NCBI GenBank assembly: GCA_011364985.1
Contig: RDOC01000001.1
Coordinates: 155,124-219,123 of the forward strand
Origin: Candidatus Thorarchaeota archaeon
GTDB lineage: Archaea > Asgardarchaeota > Thorarchaeia > Thorarchaeales > Thorarchaeaceae
Direction: 5' to 3'
DNA: 64,000 nt
Below, piece after piece: positions 39,316-48,404 of this stretch (position 1 is its first letter; each line of letters opens with the position of its first letter). The notes beneath the pieces were generated by a model. The model searched no databases, had not been told where the DNA came from, and worked only from the letters and a program-made list of their open reading frames with translations. The translations under genes were made by a program, and so were the position numbers.

Positions 39316-40224
39316 CTACACAAGTGGAAGAGGCGGGGGCTGTTGCTTAGCCACCTGACCACCGGCCATCTCGGCATAGACTTTCACAAATGATATAATT
39401 GCCATTGGTAGGAACCAAAGGATCCAGAGAAACATCATGACCACAGTGTAGACCATTATAGTGACGGCCAATGGATTGGCGATATGGACCAAAGTTGGCA
39501 CGGCTGGGAGAATCAAGCCCCATGCAATGGCGGGACCAAGGGATGCGGCAAAGAGGAGAAGAATACCAGAGAGCAATCCATAGACTCGCTCAAACTGTGT
39601 TCTTGCCAAGTGAAAAGATTCCTTGAAGGCATCCTGAACGTCCTTGCCGTAGGTGATAGCAGGGAAGACCATTGCGCACAGGCCCACTGTGAGGAAGACC
39701 CAGACAAAGGTCACAACAGAGAGGATCGAGGAGAGGAGGAGATCGATTGAATAGCCTGAGAGAATGGAAGCTGAACCCCAGAGAACCAATGGAGGGATAA
39801 TAATAATGACAGTTAGTAGCACTCCAGCTCCAGCAAACGTCAGGAACTTGTGTCTAAACCAGCTGAAAGCTCGCTCCGCCTTGGTCTCACCATTTGCCAC
39901 CAGATCCTTGCTCATGCCATAGACAGACGCGATGAACGTGAATAGAAAGGAGATAATGGGTATGAGTACCAATAGCCCAACACCTCCAACAACCCAGGGA
40001 TTAGCCTGAGTCCATGCTGCTGCGGCTGCCTCATTAAAGCCTTCAAAGTTGAACCCGAAGATAAGAAAACCAGCTGCAGCCAGAGGAATTGCTGTTATGA
40101 CCGCTAGGACAACAAGGAGAATCAGAAGTCCGATGTTCGCAAGGAAATAGCTAAGCATGCTACTCCTGGCAAGCTTCAGACTCGACTTCATATCATCAAT
40201 AATCGTGTTGAAACTCGTAGACAT
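39316..40224 (-). CDS. DUF6159-like integral membrane protein
   Basis: Multiple TM segments; VQDAFKESFHLARTQFERVYGLLSGILLLF. Start placed at MSTSFNTIIDDMKSSLKLARSS, which aligns with the paralog's N terminus; the ORF is open to 40266. Confidence 0.6.
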   Translation of the reverse strand: MSTSFNTIIDDMKSSLKLARSSMLSYFLANIGLLILLVVLAVITAIPLAAAGFLIFGFNFEGFNEAAAAAWTQANPWVVGGVGLLVLIPIISFLFTFIASVYGMSKDLVANGETKAERAFSWFRHKFLTFAGAGVLLTVIIIIPPLVLWGSASILSGYSIDLLLSSILSVVTFVWVFLTVGLCAMVFPAITYGKDVQDAFKESFHLARTQFERVYGLLSGILLLFAASLGPAIAWGLILPAVPTLVHIANPLAVTIMVYTVVMMFLWILWFLPMAIISFVKVYAEMAGGQVAKQQPPPLPLV

Positions 40225-40278
40225 TTCGTTTCGCCATAATTGTTTGTTACAGGCATACGTACGCACATTTACTTATTA

Positions 40279-40341
40279 AATGTTTGGTTATTGTCAAACA
40301 TTAAACACCAAACGAATCTATGAGTATCAAACGTCAAACAT
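40279..40341. promoter_or_regulatory. CAAAC-repeat operator-like cluster next to a TATA-like element
   Basis: AATGTTTG-N8-CAAACATT perfect 8-bp inverted repeat at 40279-40302; further CAAAC copies at 40309, 40328 and 40335. Minus-strand TATA-like TTTAATAAG at 40272-40280, ~50 nt upstream of the ATG at 40224. Confidence 0.55.
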
Positions 40342-40409
40342 CAGAAGCAGATTTGGGGCTTTAGTAAGTGTAAGCCTGAGGTCGCATGAGACGCTCAGGA
40401 ATTGACATC

Positions 40410-40748
40410 ATGAAAAAGGTACTAGTATTCTACGGCACGAAATTTGAGAACACTAAATAACTTGCTTCGGGAATTGCACTAAGCATTCAGAAGCCTAGAG
40501 AGATCACACAAAGGTGTAGAGCATTGATGATTTTTGACCGAGAAACAAATGCTTTCGACGAAGTGCTATTTGGTTATCCATTCCATGTCTTTCATGTGAC
40601 TCGTGGGATGCTGTCTGCCATTAAGAAAGCAGCAAAGAATGGACCTAGCGGAAAGCCTGTAGCTACATTTGAAACGTATATAGAAGCACCATACGAAGGC
40701 AACTCCAAAGATGGAGGAAACACTGACAAAGAAGAACACAGATACTAG
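40410..40748 (+). pseudogene. Flavodoxin-like pseudogene with in-frame TAA
   Basis: Manual translation from ATG 40410: MKKVLVFYGTKFENTK*LASGIALSIQKPREITQRCRALMIFDRETNAFDEVLFGYPFHVFHVTRGMLSAIKKAAKNG... Flavodoxin FMN-loop-like start, stop at codon 17, same frame continues as ORF 40524-40748. Confidence 0.65.
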
Positions 40749-40937
40749 ATTTGTGGATCCAAGATTCTTGGCTCTGATCGACAATTAAGAAAACCCACTC
40801 CATGAAGCTCACATCCTGATGCCAACATCTTTGGGGGGAGATTTGGTAAGAGGCTACTTGCTTCTTAGTGTTCTAAGAAATGAGATAATGCCTCAATAGC
40901 TCCAATAGACTACTGCATGCTACAAACGATTTGGTTT

Positions 40938-41453
40938 CTAGACCATGTCATCAGGTTGTGCGATTTCTTCCGATTTCTCTTTGCTAGTTACTGGTTCCTC
41001 TTCCGTCTGGGCTTTCTTCTCTTTGTCCTTCTTTTCAAGAATGTCAGAGAATGACTCCATCAGGGGTGCATTACCGTACTGAAGTGCCAGGGGTACTGCA
41101 CTAAAGAGGATGAGGACTGCTCCAATGACACTCAGCGCATTGCCTAGAATTGGGATGAACGCTAGGTATAGGCCCACAAGATAAATCAGTATACCAATAA
41201 TCAGCCCGGGCCAAGCCATGGTAAGGGGACGCTTGAGGGCCGAGGCCGCTGTGGCCAAGCATGTTAGCACGAATCCAGCCGTCATAAAGATGGGCTGAAT
41301 GAATGGGATATACGGAGCAGCAAACCAAATCACCGCACCAATCACGATGAGAATGAAGTTTGGGTCTTTTACTAATTCGTTGAAGGGAACTTCTATGTCT
41401 GATGCCTTCAATCTAGTTACACCGCTATTAACAAGGAAAGAAAGTGTTATCAT
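40938..41453 (-). CDS. Uncharacterised integral membrane protein
   Basis: Four hydrophobic segments then a charged C-terminal tail (ILEKKDKEKKAQTEEEPVTSKEK). Confidence 0.5.
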   Translation of the reverse strand: MITLSFLVNSGVTRLKASDIEVPFNELVKDPNFILIVIGAVIWFAAPYIPFIQPIFMTAGFVLTCLATAASALKRPLTMAWPGLIIGILIYLVGLYLAFIPILGNALSVIGAVLILFSAVPLALQYGNAPLMESFSDILEKKDKEKKAQTEEEPVTSKEKSEEIAQPDDMV

Positions 41454-41544
41454 TCTTTCCCCGAGTTCTGACGATTATGACATGACTTGAAAAACTCAAT
41501 ATCAGCATGGAATTGTTCGGTATGCATACTTAGGAGGAACTACC

Positions 41545-41802
41545 CTGAAGACATCAGACATTCTTTTTATCCCTCTTCTCTGTGCAGGTGTGCTGTTACT
41601 ATTCCTTGTACAAACACAGCTTATCACAGTACAGATCTTAGGAGACCTTGTAGAACGATGCAATACTCTAACGAGCCCTCAAGATTTTGGTAATCCAAGC
41701 GACTACCATGGTGTTGACATTCTGCCATCAGAGCATTATAATCTCCGCGTTGAGTCAGTTCGTGATTCAGCTGTGTACACATCGTCTTATACTATAATAT
41801 GA
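41545..41802 (+). CDS. Short secreted/membrane protein, putative CTG start; possibly a truncated remnant
   Basis: SD AGGAGG at 41532-41537, 7-nt spacer, CTG 41545; LKTSDILFIPLLCAGVLLLFLVQTQ signal-like segment. Confidence 0.35.
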   Translation: MKTSDILFIPLLCAGVLLLFLVQTQLITVQILGDLVERCNTLTSPQDFGNPSDYHGVDILPSEHYNLRVESVRDSAVYTSSYTII

Positions 41803-42015
41803 ACGGATTTCGTTTCATCGGAATCACTGATGCCGCCGCAAGAGGCGTAGTAAGAGAACACATTGTCAGAAGGGGAGGGATTTTGTCTCACCAGATAGCA
41901 TCATAGATAAATCAGCATAGAAGGGTCTGGCTGATTGCTCTCGGCAAGATCTTTCCTCTATTCTTCTCATCCAAGAAGTTCTGTCAGATTCGCGTTTTGA
42001 AAAAAAAGGAAGAAT

Positions 42016-42034
42016 GTCGTGCGGTTTGCACGAC
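42016..42034 (-). terminator. Hairpin (GTCGTGC-N5-GCACGAC) with downstream T8 tract on the minus strand
   Basis: Perfect 7-bp stem; A8 at 42000-42007 on the plus strand reads as T8 on the minus strand, 8 nt after the stem. Confidence 0.45.
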
Positions 42035-42347
42035 GCTTTACTAAAACTCATTCGTTCCTATCTCCTGAATGAGACTCTGTAGAGTTCAACGCGAACATCG
42101 TTCTTGAACTTCATGTAGTCTGACATATCAGGTTCGGGCTTAGTTGTTTTATCTTGCTTTGCAAATGCCATTTTGATTCACATGCCATGCTCGTACGTTG
42201 ACACATATCTAGTCACGGTAGCCAAGTGGTTCACTAAATAGAAGAAAACGATCAGAAAGATGCCGGTTTCCGAAGCAATTGGTTATGAAAAGCGCAGGTC
42301 AGCATCTGGTACGAAATGGATGAGGGCTCAATGCAGCCTGCGCCGGA

Positions 42348-42367
42348 CTAGAAGTAGCTACTTCTAG
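42348..42367. repeat. 20-bp perfect palindrome CTAGAAGTAGCTACTTCTAG
   Basis: Direct reading of the sequence; located immediately 3' of minus ORF 42369-42641. Confidence 0.7.
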
Positions 42368-42368
42368 A

Positions 42369-42872
42369 TTAGAAGGACATGAGAAAGCGATGCCATACCA
42401 CACTCAGTCGACTATAGCCCGGGTCCATCTGAAACATGAGGATTTGCATGGTCCGATCAGTTCGGATTCTCATCTCCAAAGGAATTCTTTGAATGCGAGT
42501 CGGAATTAACACTTTAACAACACACCCGTTCCGTATTATTCCCTCAACAAGCGCTTCTACATCTTCCATTCTTCCATCAGAGATATAGATTCCATATGCT
42601 CCAAGAGCACGCAGGATTTCGATGATACTGGCTTCTACCACAGGTCTTGATTCCGATTTTGCCTAAGCAACGGCCTCGTCACGCAAGTGATACTTCCTCG
42701 CTATGGCACGACAGCATTTTGGTACAACCCTTGTCGTTGTCCGCTCAGTACAAGGATTCAGACAATAAATGAGAGGAATGGTGAATAGGATCACGCCAAA
42801 AAAGGAGCTTTCGGGGAGATGCTGTGAGAGAAGATTCGCAACAGTATTCACGCCATTGTATTGCCTATTCAC
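42369..42872 (-). pseudogene. Possible ~165-aa gene split by an in-frame TAG
   Basis: ORFs 42369-42641 and 42663-42872 share one frame, separated by a single TAG: ...HLRDEAVA*AKSESRPVVEASIIEILRALG... Confidence 0.3.
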
Positions 42873-42993
42873 CTGCAGATAGAAAACACACTTCTCCTAA
42901 TAACCGAAGTCATAGTCCAAATCTCGTACCAGGTTCAACACACATAATAGGAAAGCCTGATTCTGGAATCATGAAGCATAAGGAGGGAGCACT

Positions 42994-45020
42994 CTGAAGT
43001 CAAGATACTTACTCGTTCTTCTCCTGCTCATCCTTGAGTCAAACCTTCCAGTCATGATATCGTTTGAACAAGTCAGCGCACAATCTCCCGGAGACTTGGT
43101 TCATCCCGGTGACGCCATGGTAGGGGAATTGACCAAGGAGAACGACAAGGACTTCTTTGGAATCCAGATTAGTTCACCGGGTCTGTACAACTTCACACTG
43201 GAATCGTTGGGACAAACCTCCGCCGTAGCTTACTTCCGTTCTTACGAGGGAGGATACCCTTACTCAGGAGGCGCTTCGATAACGTCCAATGGTCAAGAAT
43301 CGTAGATATTCATCCAGACCAATTAGGAGAACGCTTTACCTATCAAATCGTAATATACGGTGAGCTTTGGTGGAAGGCAATCTTTCCAGTAGCATACACC
43401 ATGCGATTTGTTTTATTGTCAGATATTGATATTGCTGCAATCAGCGTACCAATATCCCATGATTTTCGCCAAGATGGGGAGTATAAGTGGTTCCTATTAC
43501 AAACTGGGCAGAACCGCCTCTTTCCCACAATGCAAGCTTACAAATTCAGACTAGACAGCAATGAATCAGGACTAGTGGACTGGTGCTTTTATCAAAAGAA
43601 TGGATTAATCCACAGCTATGGGTCAGCACTTCCTAACCGAACAAACGTGGCTCTCTTGGATGCAGCTGAGTACTACTTCTGTATGGTAAGTCATTCAGCG
43701 TTGCCGCGTACAGTCACGGCTTTCTTCAAGCCCACCGAGCTGGAGATTTTGGAACCCGGAGAGTCATTGAAGGTCAATATGCTCCAAGCAGTAGAGGCGC
43801 AACAACGAACGTTCTATCAACTAAGTCTTCTCCAAGGAGTTCACTATGAAATCTCTGCCAACTGTGAAGCAAGTATGGATGTAGCATTCAAGATATACAA
43901 AGGACCTGCAACCGGTGCAATATCACTCGATTTCTCTGATGGGGGATATGGTGAAACGGAGATCGTCACTGATCTGATTCTTTGGGGTCAATTCTCTTCC
44001 TATTCCTCTGGGAGGAGAAGACCTGAAGAACCAGGTGGAGCTGAGTCACAATTGGAAACAGGGTGGAATGGAGACATTATCGATCATTCACGAATGATTC
44101 TCGAATTGCTAGTAGAGTCAGGAGAGGGAGATGTTACGTTGGCCGTCACTCAAAGTGTAGAAGCACCAATAGTTACGGTAGGCAGTAGTATCGCATGTCC
44201 ATTGGACAACTATGAAGGGCCCTATTGGTATCTCTTCCAATTGATGGACCTTCAAGGGATGACCGTCTACGACATAACCCTGAACCATTCCGCTGGTCTG
44301 GCCACATCGTATTCTGTCTTTCAATCCATGAGATTCGATCAGAGCTATCTGTATAATGAAAGGCAATGGTTGGATGAAAAAAGCAGAACATATGTGGAAA
44401 GAAGACAGGACTATGATGTCCATGTGTTATGGGACAGCTACGACCCCGGGGGAAGCCAGACTTATTTGGTGTATCAGCCGATGGCAGGAAACCAATGGCT
44501 TCTTGTTGAAGTGCCAAATATTGATATCTCATCCCGTTTGACCGGAGAAATCAATGTCTCAATAAAGGCATCACCACATTTCGACGCAACGATGGGTAAT
44601 AGTCAACATATTGATGTCAAGGAGAATCAAGCTGCTGTGTTGCGAATACCACTCGAAAGCAGTCACACCTATGGCATTGAGATTACAGCTATTAATGGGA
44701 GCAGCTATGCAGACTGTGCGCTGTACAATGAGAGCGGGTTCTTCCTGACTGGTCAATTCGAATACTTATGGTATTATACTCCAAGGCAAAAAAATGAAGA
44801 TGTGAGATACAGGTGTTACTACATTGCATCGACTGGATTGCATGCGTTCATAATTTCAGGCGATGGCGATGCTCCCGTAACTGTGAGGATATTTGAACTC
44901 GGGCAGGCAATACCTATCGATCTGACCATTACATTCTTGGGTATGATAGGTGCTGCTTCAGGGGGTATTGTTGTCGGCGTCCTAATTGGAAGGAGAAAGT
45001 ACGGTCCAGTGATAAAGTGA
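42994..45020 (+). pseudogene. Secreted, C-terminally TM-anchored surface protein interrupted by a frameshift (ORFs ~42994-43305 and ~43401-45020)
   Basis: SD AGGAGG at 42981-42986 then CTG 42994; signal-like LKSRYLLVLLLLILESNLPVM; first ORF ends ...SGGASITSNGQES*. The second frame is open upstream of 43401 (VDIHPDQLGERFTYQIVIYGELWWKAIFPVAYTMRFV), overlapping the end of the first ORF. C-terminal TM ITFLGMIGAASGGIVVGVLIGRRK. Confidence 0.55.
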
Positions 45021-45060
45021 AATAAGAGAATTGCCAACTCTAAAATCAATAATCAGGAAA

Positions 45061-45093
45061 GGGCCTGCTGCATCCACATTTGCAGCAGGGCCC
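45061..45093. terminator. Strong hairpin between convergent genes
   Basis: GGGCC-TGCTGCA...TGCAGCA-GGGCCC: 7-bp perfect inner stem plus 5-bp GC outer stem with one bulged base, in the 45020/45258 convergent intergenic region. Confidence 0.4.
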
Positions 45094-45257
45094 GCGGAAG
45101 AGAGGAGTAGGGAAATCTGCAAGGTTTCTTTAACTCTAATCCTGAATGGCGAAAATCATATTTTCATCGAAGACATTTCGGAAACTCAAATAATCATATA
45201 GTGTATGACGACTTTCCTAAATAATAGCTATCATTAAAGCAGGCCAAACGGTTCAAT

Positions 45258-47066
45258 TCATACGGACTCGTAGCGGGACTGAACAAGTTCTCTAAGGTCA
45301 CTAAGAAAGCGTTCCGCCTGCTTGGTACCAAGCTCCCAAAATGCAGGGTCAGAAATATCATAACCAAACTCAAGTAATTGGTCATGAGGACTTTGGCTAC
45401 CGCCCTTGGAAAGCAGCTTCTTGAATCGTTCTACAAATGTAGAACCTTCCTGCTTATAGGTCTCGTAGAGGGCAAAGACCAGCATCTGTGCAAAGCAGTA
45501 GCTATAATTGTAGAAACGGAAGTTAGGTTTGTAAAAATGGGGAATTCGTGCCCATTCATAGTCGATGTAATCTGCTTCTGCCCAATCCACAGTCTCGCCA
45601 AAGATCTCTCTTCTAGCCTCACTCCACAAGATACACGCAGCATCGGCATCGATAACCTTCCCGGCTTCAATCGCCTCATACACTTTCTTCTCAAAGAATG
45701 CTCTGACACCGACATAGTAGACTATATAGAAGAAGCGGGTTAGCAGTTCTCCAAGTGTTTCGATTTTCTGTTCCCTCGATTCAGCCAGTGAGAGTAGTCT
45801 CTCGGAGAGTAGCAGCTCTCCAAAGACGCTGCCCATTTCTGCCATACAATGACCCGGGGACCTGCTTAGTACTGATTGTGCATGCAGAGCATAGTGTCCT
45901 TGAACAGCATGCCCATTCTCATGAGTAAGAGTGAATATGTCGCTCAGGGAGTTGTCATAAGTTGTCTGTATGAAAGAAGTCTTCGCATGGAACCAATAGG
46001 TACAGAATGCCCCGCTACGTTTTCCAACACGACTGGCAGCGTCAACCCGTTTCCCATCAAACATGTTTTTTACTATTGTCCCCATCTCTTCATCAAATGA
46101 GCTATATGCATCAATCACCATTTTCTTAGCCATGGGCCATTCAAGGGACCAGTCTGACTTCACAGTCATTGGAGCAATGACATCAAATCCTGCCAACTTC
46201 TCAAGTCCTAGAACTCTGCCTTTAAGCCTCAGAAACTCTCGATATTTGCCAGCAGTATTCTTGATTGCAGAAAGGAGACTCTCTATCGTCTTTTCATCCA
46301 CATCTTGATCTAGAAGGCTCTGTGTCATTGAAGACGGCATTCCCCTTCTCTTTGTCATGGAGAAATGGTCTGCACAGATTGAACGCAGTGCATAGGCATG
46401 TAGAAGACCATCATCATGAAGGCTCTTGTACTCCATTGCTGATGCCATTTTGCGAATATTCCGGTTCGGATTACTTCTCAGAGCACTGAGTGAGGAGTAT
46501 GGCAGTATCTTTTTCTCACCATCAATCTCAACTTCATATTTCTTTCTCGATACCCATGTTTGCCTCAATTCTTCAAAGAGAAAGATGCCATAGAGGTCCT
46601 TTGATACAATGATTCTCTCTTCATCATCGGATAGTCGATATGGAAGCCAAGCTGCCAGTTTCTCAAGCCAGTGACGATGCCGAGCAAGGGCAGCGTTTTC
46701 GAGCAAGTCTGGGGATTCATGTGCTACCTTTCCTAGTCGGATGTACAACGGTTTCTCTATCTGCTCGAATTTCCTGCGCGCTTCTTCTCCCCATTGCCTC
46801 AGCTGGATGGAGATCCTATCTTGACTATTTGCAGAAAAACTCAATCTGCAATAAAGATTCAAATCCATGAATCTGGCATAGAGCTGTTCGTACTCATCAA
46901 TGAACATCTTCAGGGCATGTGGGTTCATTGATTCGATTTCATCCATGTATTTGCGGGAAAAAGACTCCGCTTCCTCAATCGTCTCCTGAAGCATATCATG
47001 AACTTCATCTGGAGATGCACCGTTGACAATCTGAGAGAGATCCCATGACATATTGTTGTCAGACAT
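45258..47066 (-). CDS. Oligoendopeptidase F-like M3 metallopeptidase
   Basis: FTLTHENGHAVQGHYA (HExxH), SSFDEEMGTIVKNMFDGKRVDAASRVGKRSGAFC, DWAEADYIDYEWARIPHFY. Start placed at MSDNNMSWDLS. Confidence 0.88.
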   Translation of the reverse strand: MSDNNMSWDLSQIVNGASPDEVHDMLQETIEEAESFSRKYMDEIESMNPHALKMFIDEYEQLYARFMDLNLYCRLSFSANSQDRISIQLRQWGEEARRKFEQIEKPLYIRLGKVAHESPDLLENAALARHRHWLEKLAAWLPYRLSDDEERIIVSKDLYGIFLFEELRQTWVSRKKYEVEIDGEKKILPYSSLSALRSNPNRNIRKMASAMEYKSLHDDGLLHAYALRSICADHFSMTKRRGMPSSMTQSLLDQDVDEKTIESLLSAIKNTAGKYREFLRLKGRVLGLEKLAGFDVIAPMTVKSDWSLEWPMAKKMVIDAYSSFDEEMGTIVKNMFDGKRVDAASRVGKRSGAFCTYWFHAKTSFIQTTYDNSLSDIFTLTHENGHAVQGHYALHAQSVLSRSPGHCMAEMGSVFGELLLSERLLSLAESREQKIETLGELLTRFFYIVYYVGVRAFFEKKVYEAIEAGKVIDADAACILWSEARREIFGETVDWAEADYIDYEWARIPHFYKPNFRFYNYSYCFAQMLVFALYETYKQEGSTFVERFKKLLSKGGSQSPHDQLLEFGYDISDPAFWELGTKQAERFLSDLRELVQSRYESV

Positions 47067-47175
47067 CGCCGTAACCCGAATCGGCTGGGTTCCGTGCCCC
47101 AATAAAAGAACTCCTTTATGGCAGGTTTCCGGTAAGCGCTAAGTTAAATTCGCGCAGAAAACACTGGCATCAACA

Positions 47176-47826
47176 ATGAATAAGCCTCAATATGACCTCC
47201 ACATTCACTCCAACTTTTCAGACGGAATTCCAAGTGTTGCCCAGATAGTAGAAAGAGCGTCAGAGCTTCGCTTGAAAACTATCGCAATAACAGACCACTT
47301 CTGGCCATCCTTAGGATCTCAAAGAGGAGGGCTTGGAACGATAGAAGAACGGCGTATGCAAATTGCCGTCCTCAGAGAGGATTTCCCTGCAATGACAATC
47401 CTTGATGGGGCAGAGATTGATATTCTCTCCAATGGTGGATTTGTACCTGTTGCTGGCGGCCCCGACAAGTTTGATCTTGTAATTGGCTCGGTGCATTGGC
47501 TATCTGGATCTGAACAATGGACATCAGCAATGCTGAAAACACTCGCAATGACCCACTTTGATGTTCTTGGTCACTGGGATGGCTACCTGACAACTTACAA
47601 GCATGAAGAAGGAGTCAAGGTGGCGGAGGCGCTTGCAGAGGCTGAAGTAGCAATCGAACTCAGTTCAAGGTATGAACCTGTGCATACGGAGTTTCTAGAA
47701 GCAGCACGGGATGCAGGATGTCTGTTTACACTTGGCAGTGACTCTCATAGCTTGGACACCATAGGAAAATTAGATGACCAATTCAAATTAGCTGTTGCGC
47801 TGGATCTTACACTATTGAATGCATAA
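47176..47826 (+). CDS. PHP-domain phosphoesterase (histidinol phosphatase-like)
   Basis: YDLHIHSNFSDGIPSV, IAITDHFWPS, DGAEIDIL, GSVHW, LGSDSHSLDTIGKL. Confidence 0.85.
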   Translation: MNKPQYDLHIHSNFSDGIPSVAQIVERASELRLKTIAITDHFWPSLGSQRGGLGTIEERRMQIAVLREDFPAMTILDGAEIDILSNGGFVPVAGGPDKFDLVIGSVHWLSGSEQWTSAMLKTLAMTHFDVLGHWDGYLTTYKHEEGVKVAEALAEAEVAIELSSRYEPVHTEFLEAARDAGCLFTLGSDSHSLDTIGKLDDQFKLAVALDLTLLNA

Positions 47827-47918
47827 ATACCCTAGAAACAGACGGATTCTTAGGACCCAGAAGGCTTTTCTCATGCCATTCCTTCATTACAACAAGACGT
47901 AGTCAGGAGAGTAGTGCT

Positions 47919-48344
47919 ATGGGTGATAACAAATTCATTTTTCCTTCAGAGGAATGGATTGAGAAATATGAAGAAGTCCTGAACGCCAGCAAAGAATACG
48001 AAGACGCGGCCTATGATTGGGAAGGAGACTTCGTATTTGAGATAGAACCAGATGGAGAGATAATAAAGGAGTCCATCCGGTTCTATTTGGATCTATGGCA
48101 TGGGAAGTGTAGGTCTGCACGGATGGCTGGAGCCAATGATACGGCCGAGTTCACTTACGCTGGCCCCTATAAGAATTGGAAGCTCCTCTTCGACAAGAAG
48201 ATAGACCCGATAAAGGGCCTGATGCAGAGGAAATTCAAGTTGGGCAAAGGAAATGACATGGGGAAGATAATGCGCTATACCAAAGCGGCTATGGAACTTG
48301 TCAATGCGACAACGAAAGTCCCCACCAAGTTCCTTGATGAGTAG
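47919..48344 (+). CDS. SCP2 sterol-binding-domain-like protein
   Basis: DWEGDFVFEIEPDGE..., AEFTYAGPYKNWKLLFDKKIDPIKGLMQRKFKLGKGNDMGKIMRYTKAAMEL. Confidence 0.6.
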   Translation: MGDNKFIFPSEEWIEKYEEVLNASKEYEDAAYDWEGDFVFEIEPDGEIIKESIRFYLDLWHGKCRSARMAGANDTAEFTYAGPYKNWKLLFDKKIDPIKGLMQRKFKLGKGNDMGKIMRYTKAAMELVNATTKVPTKFLDE

Positions 48345-48404
48345 TTCATGGGTAAATCCATAGAATCACATACTTAATACGATATCAAAGCTTCAAAAGA
48401 GGCT

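Noticed and set aside
45258-47066. Unusual active site in the M3 peptidase
   Set aside because: HENGH satisfies the standard HExxH motif, and the rest of the protein looks like a normal oligoendopeptidase F.
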